DNA from: Solen grandis
Lineage: Eukaryota; Mollusca; Bivalvia; Adapedonta; Solenidae
Direction of reading: 5' to 3'
Assembly (NCBI GenBank): GCA_021229015.1
Contig: CM037783.1
Location: 8,875,324-8,939,323 of the forward strand
Length of the DNA stretch: 64,000 nucleotides
Of the stretch, positions 53,301 through 64,000 are shown one piece after another. Numbering within the stretch: the stretch's first letter is position 1; the number at the start of each line of letters is the position of its first letter. The translations under genes were made by a program, and so were the position numbers. The notes beneath the pieces are model-generated. The model ran no database searches. It was not told the origin of the DNA and worked only from the letters and a program-made list of their open reading frames with translations.

Positions 53301-56300
53301 AAAAGTAACCTACAACACTTATGATACTGTTTTTGATTGTCATTACTATGATATGGTGTTGTTAATGCAATTACACATGTAAAAAATTCAATTCCATGTC
53401 TTGGTAGTTTTGATTTGGTTATGTTTGGAGTTTTACAGAGTTTTGATGCTTTGCTTCTTAACTACTATATATTATGTGCAGTTTTATCCTTACTTGTCTC
53501 AAGCATTATCTCTTTTGCAGTTGAATTCAGGTGAGTGATTTAGGGCCATCATGGCCCTCTTTTTTTTTTTTTTAGAAAGTTAGAATTAGGCAAGTGAATT
53601 AGACAAGTTAGTAAAGTCTTTATTCAGAGGGGAAAACAACAGATCTGGCATAAACCAATCTTTCATATGAACTGTCTGAAATTAGCAGAGTTTCTGATAT
53701 ACTTCTTCCAATGACCCACTTATATTTTTGAAAGTATGGGGAAATGACTCACTGTCATAATTGAAAGAACTAATATTAAATGTATTTTTTTTCTTGAGTA
53801 TCCAGAGCAAGTGAGAGTTACCCAACCACCATTGCATTTTTTTCATGACAGAAATTGGAATGGGCACAACTGTCTGGGAAACTCAAGGTTGAGAGTTAAA
53901 GCCCGAGATGAAACTAAGGTCTTTGAATTTCTTTAATGACCTTGTCAGTCTCCAAGTAGCATTGTTCAACTCATGGACCATCATTAGGCACTAATCATTC
54001 AATGTCATTTTTTTTTGTCCCAGTCAGCATTTAAAATAAGTTTTGATTCTAAAAGGTTTGATGTCAGATAAACTCCATTATAAAGGATTCTTTTTTTTAA
54101 GGATAATAACTATGTAAAAAAAAAAGTGATATAAATAGTCAGATATTTTTTCTTCCCTTTACTTCTTGAGTATTCATGTACAAATTCATAATTTGATGAA
54201 TATTAAGTTACTGAACTTCAAATGCTATATGAAGCAAATGATTTTTCATCTCCTGGAAGGAGCTGTCTGATGTGGTTTTACTCTGTTTGCAGTGTTTTTT
54301 TATGGGCTGAATTGGGGCTGAAATACGAACCCATTCCCCTTTCCAAAATGTATATATTTTTTTCCTATTTCCACCACCTCCACCAGCCCCATTTTTTTTT
54401 AGGATCCATTTTTAGCTCACCTGAGCACAACGTGCTCATGGTGAGCTTTTGTGATTGCCTTTTGTCCGTCGTCCGTCCGTGCGTGCGTCTTGCGTCAACT
54501 TTTCCTTTAAACAACTTCTCCTCCTAATCCACTGTATGGATTTTGACCAAACTTCACAGGAATCATCCTTATCATGACCTCTATCAAAGTTGTTCAAATT
54601 ATTTTGATTGGGTGAATAAGTAGGTCACAGGAGCTAAAAATAGATTTTAAAAATGAAAATTTAAAAAATCTTCTTCTCCGAAACCACAAGGCCTAGCCTT
54701 TTGATTTTTGGTATGTAGCATGATCTTATGACTCTCTACCAAGATTGTACAAATTATGACCCTGGGGTCAAAATTGGCCCCGCCCCAGGGGTCACTTGAT
54801 TTCACAAAGGCTAATATAGGAAAAACTTGAAAAAATCTTCTTCTCCGAAACCACATGGCCTAGCCTTTTGATTTTTGGTATGTAGCATGATCTAACGACT
54901 CTCTACCAAGATTGTTCAAATTATGACCCTGGGGTCAAAATTGGCCCCGCTCCAGGGGTCACTTGATTTAACATAGGCTAATATAGAAAAAAACTTGAAA
55001 AATCTTCTTCTCAGAAACCACAAAGCATGGAGTTTAAATATTTGGTGTGTAGCATGATCTTATGACTCCCTACCAAGATTGTTCAAATTATGACCCTGGG
55101 GTCAATATTGGCCCCGCCCCAGGGGTCACTTGATTTTACATAGGCTAATATAGAAAAAAACTTGAAAAATCTTCTTCTCAGAAACCACAAGGCCTAGAGT
55201 TTAGATATTTGGTATGTAGTAAGGTCTTATGACTCTCTACCAAGATTGTTAAAATAATGACCCTGGGGTCAAAATTGGCCCCGCCCCAGGGGTCACTTGA
55301 TTTTACATAGGCTGATATAGGAAAAAAACTTGAAAAATCTTCTTCTCAGAAACCACAAGGCATAGAGTTAAGATATTTGGTGTGTAGCATTGTCTAGTTG
55401 ATTTCTACCAAGTTTGTTCAAATCATAACCCTGGGGTCAAAATTGGCCCCGCCCCAGGGGTCACTTGATAAAACATAGGCTAATATAGGAAAAACTTGAA
55501 AAATCTTCTTCTCAGAAACCACAAGGCCTGGGGTTTAGATATTTGGTGTGCAGCATTGTCTAGTAGATCACAACCAAGTTTGTTCAAATCATGGCCCTGG
55601 GATCAAATTTGGCCCCACCAAGGGGTCACCTGATTTTACATACCGGTAGGCTAATATAGAAAAAACTTGAAAAAACTTCTTCTCTGAAACCACAAGGTCT
55701 AGCCTTTTGATTTTTAATATGTAGCATGATCTTATGACTCTCTACCAAGATTGTTCAAATCATGACGCTGGGGTCAAAATTGGCCCCGCTCCAGGGATCA
55801 CTTGATTTTACATAGACTTATATTGGAAAAAAAACTAGAAAAATCTTCAAGGTCTGGAGAATATATATTTGGTATGTAACATGGGCTAATAGACCTCTAC
55901 CAAGTAGAGTGTGGTAGTGTGTAGCATTGTCTAGTCGATTCTTACCAACTTTGTTCAAATCATGACCCTGGGGTCAAAATTGGCTCTGCCCCAGGAGTCA
56001 CTTGATTTTACATAGCCTAATGATACCAGGTGAGCGATCCAGGGCCATCATGGCCCTCTTGTTTCCGATTGCCAGCAGCAGAAACAAACATAAACATTTG
56101 AAGGGGATATTTCTTTGTAGTTTGAAATACTAATGGTGTTATATCACAAAGTAAATTAAAATGGGCTGTTTCTAAATTTTCCCAGATTTTCCTCTCCACG
56201 ACGCAATTCTCCCTTCTCCACGGGCCCTGCTACCATTCCCCTATAAGTGAAAAAAAACCAAAACAACAACAGCATTGGTTTGCCAATACGTCAAAACATG

Positions 56301-59300
56301 TGTATGTACTTAAAAGGAAAGTATTTGAGAAAGGAATTAAAAAGGATGTCATGGACACTAGTTTTAATGGACAGGGAAATTGCCTTCGTCAGTAAAAGGT
56401 AAATGAATAAGTCCTCATAAAGTCGTGAAGAAATAAATTCTTGTCTGTATTTACAGAGATGACAGACATGGTCCTCCAAACAAGAAGAGTAAAGATGAAG
56501 ATAAAGAAGAGGAGGAAGACTTGAATGATGCTAATTATGATGAGGTAAAGAAATTCCATCTTCACCTCAAATTTATTTGATATCAATTTATTATCTTCAA
56601 GGATAGCTCTAGTTCTGTAAACACTGAAAGGAAAATTGATTTGAATTGCTTTCAAAATGTTATACACATTATTAAATGAAAGTTTTGTGCTCCAAGATTT
56701 CTGTTCCAAATGTACCACTTACATAACTGAAGGAATCATTTAGGACATCAAAATGTGCCATTCTTATCAGATGTAGAACAGGTGTCAGGATAATGTGACT
56801 GGGTGTGGTATAATGTGGGGTCTCCAATCAGGATAATGTGACTGGGTGTAGTATAATGGGTGTGGTATAATGTGGGGTCTTCCAGCAGGATAATGTGACT
56901 GGGTGTGGAATAATGTGGGGTCTCCCAGCAGGATAATGTGACTGGGTGTGGTATAATGTGGGGTCTCCCTTCAGGATAATTTGACTGGGTGTGGTATAAT
57001 GTGGGGTCTCCCAGCAGGATAATGTGACTGGGTGTGGTATAATGTGGGGTCTTCCAGCAGGATAATTTGACTGGGTGTGGAATAATGTGGGGTCTCCCTT
57101 CAGGATAATGTGACTGGGTGTGGAATAATGTGGGGTCTTCCAGCACGATCATGTGAATGGGTTTGGTATAATGTGGAGTCTACCGTCAGGATAATGTGAC
57201 TGGGTGTGGTTTAATGTGGGATCTACCGTCAGGATAATGTGACTGGGTGTGGTTTAATGTGGGATCTCCCTTCAGGATAATGTGACTAGGTGTGGTATAA
57301 TTAGGAATCTCCCTTCAGGATAATGTGTCTTGGTGTGGTTTAATGTGGGATCTCCTGTCAGAAAATGTGTCTCGGTGTAGTATAATGTGGGATCTCCCAT
57401 CAGCATAATGTGGTTGGGTGTGGTATAATGTGGGGTCCTCTGTCAGGATAATATGATTGGATAGGGGTATAATGTTGAATCTCCCTTCAGAATAATGTGA
57501 CTGGGTGTGATATAATGTGGGATATCCCGTCAGGATAATGTGGCTGTGTGTGGTATAATGTGGGATATCCCGTCAGGATAATGTGGCTGTGTGTGGTATA
57601 ATGTGGGATATCCCATCAGGATAATGTGGCTGTGTGTGGTATAATGTGGGATATCCCGTCAGGATAATGTGGCTGTGTGTGGTATAATATGGGATATCCT
57701 GTCAGGATAATGTGGCTTGGTGTGGTTTAATGTGGGATCTCCCGTCAGGATAGTGTGGCTTGGTGTGGTATAATGTGGGATCTCCCATCAGGATAATGTG
57801 GCTTGGTGTGGTATAATGTGGGATCTCCCATCAGGATAATGTGGCTTGGTGTGGTATAATGTGGGATATCCTTTAGGATAATTTGACTGGGTGTGGTATA
57901 ATGTGGGATATCCTTTAGGATAATGTGACTGGGTGTGGTATAGTGTGGGGTCTCGCAACATGATAATGTGGCTGGGGGTAGTATATTGTGGGATCTGCCG
58001 TCAGGATAATGTGGCTTGGTGTGGTATATTGTGGGTTCTCCCGTCAGGATAATGTGGCTTGGTGTGGTATAATGTGGGATATCCCTTCAGGATAATGTGA
58101 CTGGGTGTGGTATAATGTGGGATATCCTTTAGGATAATGTGACTGGGTGTGGTATAATGTGGGATATCCTTTAGGATAATGTGACTGGGTGTGGTATAAT
58201 GTGGGATCTCCCTTCAGGATAATGTGACTGGGTGTGGTATAATGTGGGATATGCCATCATGATTATGTGACTGGGTGTGGCATAATATGGGATCTCCCAT
58301 GGCCATGGACCCTGTATTGTTTTTTTCAGGAAAAGATGAATATTTTACATTATTTCTTCAACATGTTTACTGTTGCCATTTATTCAATGTTGTATAGTCC
58401 TACTGTTTCTGCTGATAACTGCCCGTCATATTATTCACACCTCTCACAGACAATTGCAAGCTGCTAAAAGGCATGATAATCATCAATCATCCTAATACAT
58501 GTACTGGTATTGCTTTGTCATTAATCATATCCAGTTCACTCTTGTAAACTGTTGCATGCCATTACTACTCAGTCTTCCACAAAATCCATTCACTCAGATT
58601 AAAAATAATGTTGTTAAAAAAAAAGAGTGTAGTGTTACTTTTACCATGTCTGGAAGTAATAATCCTGTGTTTGATTATAGTTTACTGGTTATGGTGGAAG
58701 TTTGTGCAGCAAAGATCCGTACGATAAAGATGACGAAGAGGCTGATATGGTGTATGAAGCAGTTGATAAACGTATGGACGAGAAACGGAAGGAGAGACGC
58801 GAGAAGAAACTGCAGGAGCAGATAGAGAAGTATCGACAAGAACGTCCAAAGATTCAGCAGCAGTTTTCAGATTTGAAGGTACTAACCCAGTGGCAGTTGT
58901 TGAGAAGTTTAACCCTTCATCTTGTAGAGACTCATTTTGACACATCCACAAACAGATCAGACAGCTCCAGTTAGGAGTAAGGAGCTGACTTTGTGGTGAT
59001 TGACAATAATATTGTACCATACAACACACAAGGGTTTTTCACATTGTATTATGGCATATTTGGGCGTATATTGCAAGAATTTATGATTCTCTTATTAGTT
59101 TGTGATACCATTTATAAACAGACAATATTTATTACCATTAGTTCTTTATGTAAAATGAGAATAATTTATAGTTTTCCCTGTTTCTTGCCAGCGAGATCTA
59201 GCCAGTGTCAGTATGGACGAGTGGATGAACATTCCAGAGGTGGGAGATGCTCGGAACAGGAAGCAGAGAAATGCCCGTGCTGAGAAGTAAACCTTTGTTT

Positions 59301-62021
59301 TTGAAGTGCCAGAGCTGTACACACATTATTTTTTTAAAGCATAAATAAGGTTGCATTTGCCATGTGTCATGTTACTGGTTCATGATGAACACTGTATTTT
59401 AAATGAAAATGAAATGATGAGAAGATTAGAAATACACAGTTTTGATCATTGAAAGTCTGGACTTCAAAGAAAGAAGCCTTAGTTCAAGCCTATTTAACTG
59501 ACACACTTCCCAAACACTGACAGATCGTTGTACTTACTGGTAATAAGTTGTCCTGTTTTGAAATCTTTGTAAGATATCTAGATAAATCTAGATGATTGGC
59601 TGGCAGACTGTAAATTGCTCAATTGTATTTAAAGATGCTTTAATTTTAACACTGAAGGGTGATACTCATTTGACAAATGGCAATATCTAGGCTTTCATAT
59701 TTTAGGAAAAAAGATTGACATCTTGTGGCAGAAGTGTCTATATGATTAGTTTTCTCAGTATCTTTAAAAAAATTCCATTATACACATCTTCAATTGTTTT
59801 AAAATTATTCAAGTAATATTACCTGTCAGAATTAAACCCTGGAAGGTATATGTAGAAGGTTCTTCATGCAAGTGTAGTTAGAGTTGATATGTTGAATTGC
59901 AGGTTTACACCGGTGCCAGACAGCGTGTTGCATCGTGCTGCTGCGGGAGCATCACAAAGTAATGTCATCTCTGAACGCGACCAGGTTTGGCAAATACATT
60001 TTAGAATTGTCTAAATACTAAATGCATTCATGCAGAGTTATGGCCCTTGAAGTGTTGCTGATATCTCCAAAACTGTTTGAGTTATATCGTAAGTGCAGGG
60101 TTGAAATGTTTCTTAGAGACGCATTCCTATTATTGAAACTGAGAATGAATGTATGTCTCTCTATAGAGAAAGGAATGATGCATGCTAGTATATATCCCAT
60201 TTTTCTGCAACCATATCACAAGTATGGATATTTCTTAACTAGTTGGCTTTTATTTCTTGTAATTTTCATCATTTGGCCTTGAAAATGACAGAAAAGAGCA
60301 AAAAACCCACTTTCAGGGGCAGATAACTCAAAAAGTAGAGTGGTGACCCCAATTTTTTCCCCATAAATTTGTTTGTAATGTTATTCTCTATAATCATGCA
60401 AAGTTGAAGAAAATTATCATGGCTTATTTTTTTTCCTTCTTTGTCTATATAGTGAAAAACTGTATTTGGTGTGTATGCCTTTAAATCAGCAAATTATACT
60501 GGGTATTGCTGATCCTCTGATGAAATGGTCTGTTATTGTTTGATGATGAGTAATAGTATCATTAGTCTATGGCTTTCATTCCTGTTCCTTTTTTTGTCCA
60601 GAAATTTGGAGGTTTAGCAACACCCTTTGGCACAATTACACCTGGCCTGAACACACCTGGAGGATCAACCCCGGGTGATATTGACATGAAGAAGATTGGA
60701 CAGGCGCGTAATACGCTTATGGACATCAAACTGACACAGGTATGTTTTGGGGTGTTGACTGCATGAAAGGTAGAGTTTCTGATGAGAAAGTGAAAAGGAA
60801 ATACAATGAAAAGTTATCAACTCTGAAATTTCTTCAAAATTACTATTTACTCTAGGATGTTTGTTTCTTCAAAAACACACTAATTTACCCCCCCCCCCCC
60901 AAAACAAAATGAAATGAACGTCCCTGTAATCCTATGGTCAATAAAACCTTTGATGGTAAGTTTTGGGAAGGCATTGTGGTCCAGTGGTAACAAACATGAC
61001 TTCTTATATGGCGGGGCAAGGATTTTTCAAGCCCTTCCCAGTCACTAAGTCTGGTCCTGTCCAGGACATTGAGTGATTAGCATAAGTTGTAAGATATTTT
61101 TTTTGAATTGCAAAATTGCATAAATATGGTCAGATGTCATGTTGTTCCAGGTGTCAGACTCTGTGAGTGGCCAGACAGTAGTGGACCCCAAGGGTTACTT
61201 GACTGACCTTCAGTCCATGCTACCATCCCACGGTGGAGACATCAAGTGAGTACACACTTTGTACCAGTACTGTAGGAACAAGTTTCAAGGGCTAGTCATT
61301 AGATTGTCCACCAGGAGAGTTATAGGTTTGATTGTGGTCAACAGCGTAACCAAAGTCATTACATTGTACAAGGATAGCACCCTTGTTTTGGGCTTAGTAT
61401 ATAAGCTCTTCCATTACCATTTGGCTCAGTGTCAGGATAATGTGTTTGTATGTGTTATGATGTAATGTATTTGTATTGAGAATTGTAAATCCAAGAATAC
61501 ACTTTTGACAAAGTTGCCTTTTACACAGACTCTTATTGAAAAAGATTTTGATTCATTTTCCAGATAGAAATTCTGTCATGATTTATTTCATTGACAACTA
61601 GTTTTGCTCAACATGTCAGATACATTTGTAAAAGGACAGTTTTGTAACAGGTTGTTTTCTTTTGCATAATATTATTAATTTCATGTAATGCAAAAAGAAC
61701 AACAAAACAGACTTGGTAATAAAACTAAGAAAAAAATATAATAATCCTAAGATTTTTTTAAATAGAGGCAAAAAGAATATTTATTAATACACATTTCTGT
61801 TAGAATTCCCACTGTATGTATTTAACAGTGATGTGAAAAAGGCCCGGCTGTTGTTAAAGTCTGTGAGGGAGACCAACCCAAAACATCCACCAGCATGGAT
61901 AGCTTCAGCACGTCTGGAGGAGGTGACGGGGAAGATCCAGGCAGCACGGAACCTCATCATGAAGGGCTGCGAGGAGTGTCCAAAGTCTGAAGATGCCTGG
62001 CTGGAGGCAGCACGACTTGTG
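50215..62021 (+). CDS. PRPF6 (pre-mRNA-processing factor 6), exons 1-9, 3' end outside window
   Basis: Nine exons with GT/AG junctions and consistent phases encode about 346 residues that I recognise as PRPF6/Prp6. This protein bridges U5 and U4/U6 snRNPs in the tri-snRNP in the nucleus. Blocks in order: [15 protein letters not shown] with [16 protein letters not shown] (N-terminal PRP1 domain), the acidic [30 protein letters not shown], a charged helix with [50 protein letters not shown], and then the first HAT (half-a-TPR) repeats ([34 protein letters not shown]). The remaining HAT repeats, roughly 600 residues, lie beyond the window. Exons are listed separately. Confidence 0.92.
50742..50801 (+). 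CDS. PRPF6 exon 2
   Basis: Acceptor TTTACAG, donor GTAAGT. It encodes [18 protein letters not shown], almost invariant in the family. Confidence 0.92.
51056..52698 (+). repeat. dispersed tandem element, ~165-bp units, about 8-9 copies
   Basis: The ends AGCTCGACTATTC (51057-51069) and GAATAGTCGAGC (52660-52671) are inverted. Units with TTAACTTAGAAATTTTGGTT recur near 51281, 51477, 51642, 51811, 51973 and 52141 (about 165 bp apart). A small hairpin, CTGTC-CTCT-GACAG, lies at 52674-52687. Confidence 0.85.
54409..56062 (-). repeat. pearl-like dispersed element with ~167-bp internal array
   Basis: Left end TTTTTAGCTCACCTGAGCAC, AACGTGCTCATGGTGAGCT folds into a nested hairpin; right end CAGGTGAGCGATCCAGGGCC, ATCATGGCCCT is the other family end. 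GGGGTCAAAATTGGCCCC recurs at 54764, 54931, about 55098, 55265 and about 55433, a spacing of 167 bp, with more diverged units after. Orientation is opposite to the copies at 22820 and 45591. Confidence 0.85.
56457..56544 (+). CDS. PRPF6 exon 3
   Basis: Acceptor TTTACAG, donor GTAAAG, ends in phase 0. It encodes the charged linker and [10 protein letters not shown]. Confidence 0.9.
56784..58304 (+). repeat. 43-bp minisatellite array in PRPF6 intron 3, about 35 copies
   Basis: The unit AGGATAATGTGACTGGGTGT, GGTATAATGTGGGATCTCCC, GTC repeats with small variants (GGCTTGG for GACTGGG, GATATCC for GATCTCC) through most of the intron. Variants cluster in blocks, as expected from local unit duplication. 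Confidence 0.95.
58681..58878 (+). CDS. PRPF6 exon 4
   Basis: Acceptor GATTATAG, donor GTACTA, 66 codons in phase 0. It encodes [18 protein letters not shown] to [13 protein letters not shown]. Confidence 0.92.
58879..59191 (+). other. PRPF6 intron 4 with half MITE
   Basis: About 58905-58985 (TTTAACCCTTCATCTTGTAG, AGACTCATTTTGAC, CAGATCAGAC) resembles one half of the TTAACCC MITE family. Confidence 0.4.
59192..59286 (+). CDS. PRPF6 exon 5
   Basis: Acceptor CTTGCCAG, donor GTAAAC, ends in phase 2. It encodes [17 protein letters not shown]. Confidence 0.92.
59903..59984 (+). CDS. PRPF6 exon 6
   Basis: Acceptor GAATTGCAG, donor GTTTGG, phase 0 at the end. It encodes FTPVPDSV and a variable linker. 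Confidence 0.88.
60602..60739 (+). CDS. PRPF6 exon 7
   Basis: Acceptor TTTTGTCCAG, donor GTATGT, 46 codons. It encodes the TPG-rich stretch and [16 protein letters not shown]. Confidence 0.92.
60966..61075 (+). repeat. SINE-head-like sequence in PRPF6 intron 7
   Basis: GTGGTCCAGTGGTAA looks like an A box and the following AAGGATTTTTCAAGCCC like a degraded B box. It cannot fold as a full tRNA. Confidence 0.4.
61151..61245 (+). CDS. PRPF6 exon 8
   Basis: Acceptor GTTCCAG, donor GTGAGT, phase 2 at the end. It encodes [20 protein letters not shown]. Confidence 0.92.
61829..62021 (+). CDS. PRPF6 exon 9
   Basis: Acceptor TTTAACAG. Donor either GTAGGG (exon end 62021) or GTGGTA (62018); both keep phase 0. 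It encodes the first HAT repeats, [15 protein letters not shown] to WLEAARL. Confidence 0.9.
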
Positions 62022-62616
62022 GTAGGGTCCCCTAGGGTAGATAATGATGTCTTGTAGAAGATAACCTCATCTGAAAGTTCCATTGTTTGAGTCTGACTGT
62101 CTTTTCTTCCATCTGATTTTTCACTTCACAGAACATGACCAAAATTCTGTGTCATTTATAAAGCTTGAGACACCTCATCTAATGGAAAACTGCAGTCACT
62201 GACATTACAACTTTTAATGCTATCAAAATAATGCATATAGCATTCATTTTTAGCTTATCTGTTTTTCGAAGAAAAAAATACGAGCTATTGTCGTAACTTC
62301 GGCGTCCGCGTTGTCGTCGTCATCCGGAATCTTAATGTTGGCCATAACTTCTCTACTATTCCATATACAACATTCATTTTTGGTATGCATATTCATCTGG
62401 ACAAGGCCAATCCAAACATATGAAAAATTTTCACCTATTGACCTTGACCTTGACTTTTGACCTATTTTTGCTGTATTTTTGGAAAACTTTATAATGCTGT
62501 CATTTCAAAACTGTTACCAACAGGGCACTGATATTTCACATGCGAATTCCTTATGGCAAGACCTTTCCATCAATGTTACACTTTTGGACTTTGACCTTGA
62601 CCTTTGATCTTTGACC
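62022..62616 (+). other. PRPF6 intron 9, start
   Basis: It contains a repeat fragment from about 62250 (TTTTTAGCTTATCTG, GAGCTATTGTCG) with GACCTTGACCTTTGACC words; no exon seen. Confidence 0.5.
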
Positions 62617-64000
62617 TATTTTTAGCTCACCTGAGCACAACGTGCTCATGGTGAGCTATTGTGATCGCCTTTTGTCCGTCGTCCGTCGTGCGTGCGTGCG
62701 TGCGTGCGTGCGTGCGTCCGTCGTCAACAATTTGCTTTAAACAACATCTCCTCATGAACCGCTGAAGGGATTTTGACCAAACTTCACAGGAATCATCCTT
62801 ATGATGCCCTCTATCAAAGTTGTACAAATTATTCAGATTGGTTAAAAAAGTAGGTCACAGGAGCTAAAAATAGATTTTAAAAATGCAAACTTTGAAAATC
62901 TTCTTCTGCAAAACTGCAAGGCCTAGAGCTTAGATATTTGGTATGTAGCATCATCTTATGGGCCATTACCAAGATTGTACAAATCATAGCCCTACGGTGA
63001 TAAATGCCCCGCACCAGGGGTCACTTGTTTTACATAGAGTTATATAGGAAAATTTTAAAAATCTTCTTCTATGAATCCATTAGGCCTAGAGCTTAGATAT
63101 TTGGTATGTAGCATCATCGAATGGTTCATTACCAAGATTGTTCAAATCATAGCCCTACGATGATAAATGCCCCCGCACCAGGGGTCACTTGTTTTACATA
63201 GAGTTATATAGGAAAATGTTTAAAAATCTTCTTCTATGAATCCATAAGGCCTAGAGTTAGATATTTGGTATGAAGCATCATCTTATGGTTCATTACCAAG
63301 ATTGTACAAATCATGACCCTATGGTGATAAATGACCCCGCACCATGGGTCACTTGTTTTACATAGAGTTATATAGGAAAATCTTTAAAAATCTTCTTCTA
63401 TGAATCCATTAGGCCTAGAGCTTAGATATTTGGTATGTAGCATCATCTTATGGTTCATTACCAAGATTGTTCAAATCATAGCCAGGTGATAAATGCCCCG
63501 CAAGGGGTCACTTGTTTACATAGATTATATAGGAAAACTTTAAAAATCTTCTTCTATGAATCCATAAGGCCTAGAGCTTAGATATTTCATATGCAGCATC
63601 ATCTAATGGTTCATTACCAAGATTGTTCAAATCATAGCCAAACGGTGATAAATGCCCCGCAATAGGGGTCACTTGTTTTACATAGAGTTATATAGGAAAA
63701 GCTTTAAAAATCTTCTTCTATGAATCCATAAGGCCTAGAGATTAGATATTTGGTATGTAGCATCATCTTATGGTTCATTACCAAGATTGTACAAATCATA
63801 GCCCTACGGTGATAAATGCCCCCGCACCAGGGGTCACTTGTTTAACATAGAGTTATATAGAAAAACTTTAAAAATCTTCTTCTATGAATCCATTAGGCCT
63901 AGAGCTTAGATATTTGGTATGTAGCATCATCTTATGGGCCATTACCAAGATTGTACAAATCATAGCCCTACGATGATAAATGACCCCGCACCAGGGGTCA
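62617..64000 (-). repeat. pearl-like dispersed element with ~163-bp internal array, cut by window end
   Basis: The left end is the same nested hairpin as at 54409 (AGCTCACCTGAGCACAACGT, GCTCATGGTGAGCT), followed by a GTGC/GTCC-rich stretch with (GTGC)n. Units with AAATCTTCTTCTATGAATCC and TAAATGCCCC recur at about 163-165 bp to the end of the window. Confidence 0.85.

Larger units (their letters stand above)
50802..56456 (+). other. PRPF6 intron 2 (5.7 kb, repeat-filled)
   Basis: It holds two dispersed tandem elements (51056-52698 and 54409-56062) and a pearl-like end at about 53525-53570 (TGATTTAGGGCCATCATGGC). Nothing exon-like that is conserved was seen between. Confidence 0.8.

Noticed and set aside
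56748..57152. 134-codon minus-strand frame with a repeated peptide
   Set aside because: It lies wholly in the 43-bp minisatellite of PRPF6 intron 3; the repetitive peptide is a by-product of the array.

Overview
The window is animal nuclear DNA, most likely from a bivalve mollusc. The split gene PRPF6 has small exons with GT/AG junctions, introns are full of interspersed repeats with embedded arrays of about 150-167 bp, tRNA-headed SINEs and MITEs are common, and the background is AT-rich. Two 100-N assembly gaps lie at 9253-9352 and 24356-24455. Species cannot be fixed from the sequence alone.

Layout. 1-9252 is repeat-rich non-genic DNA: a 156-bp tandem repeat with a terminal hairpin, a broken mariner transposase, a decayed LINE (RNA-binding ORF1-like part and reverse transcriptase) and two SINEs with target-site duplications. 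9353 to about 13755 is a visibly GC-richer, decayed Polinton/adintovirus-like element with several virus-type genes, all or nearly all broken. 15182-16567 is an intact single-exon SLC46-like MFS transporter gene. 19669-21220 holds two exons of an integrase-core gene of transposon origin; the rest of its catalytic domain is not seen. 24456 to about 33458 is a second, very AT-rich Polinton: capsid protein (broken), packaging ATPase (intact), four small conserved ORFs, protein-primed DNA polymerase B on the minus strand (broken) and a retroviral-type integrase diverging from it. 33.5-46.3 kb is intergenic with minisatellites, a mariner remnant and MITEs. 46405-46473 (minus) is a possible first exon of an MBOAT1/2-like acyltransferase. 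50215-62021 (plus) carries the first nine coding exons of PRPF6, a core U4/U6.U5 tri-snRNP splicing factor; the gene runs off the window.

Most unusual observation: the AT-rich Polinton is peppered with short hairpins built on [C/T]GGAC-TTT-GTCC[G/A]. Their stems vary but keep pairing (GGAC/GTCC, GGAAC/GTTCC, GGAT/ATCC, GGGC/GCCC). They sit both between genes and inside reading frames. Most coding copies have the same orientation and reading phase, giving Q-P-D-F-V-R-like peptides in different proteins. This resembles the in-frame palindromic elements of Rickettsia, and I know of no description of it in a Polinton.

Ordinary genes are sparse (SLC46-like, PRPF6, perhaps the MBOAT-like exon and the integrase-like gene) and show no functional link. 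The Polinton genes form two virus-like gene sets, each degraded by frameshifts or stops; broken genes are described as pieces and not rejoined.
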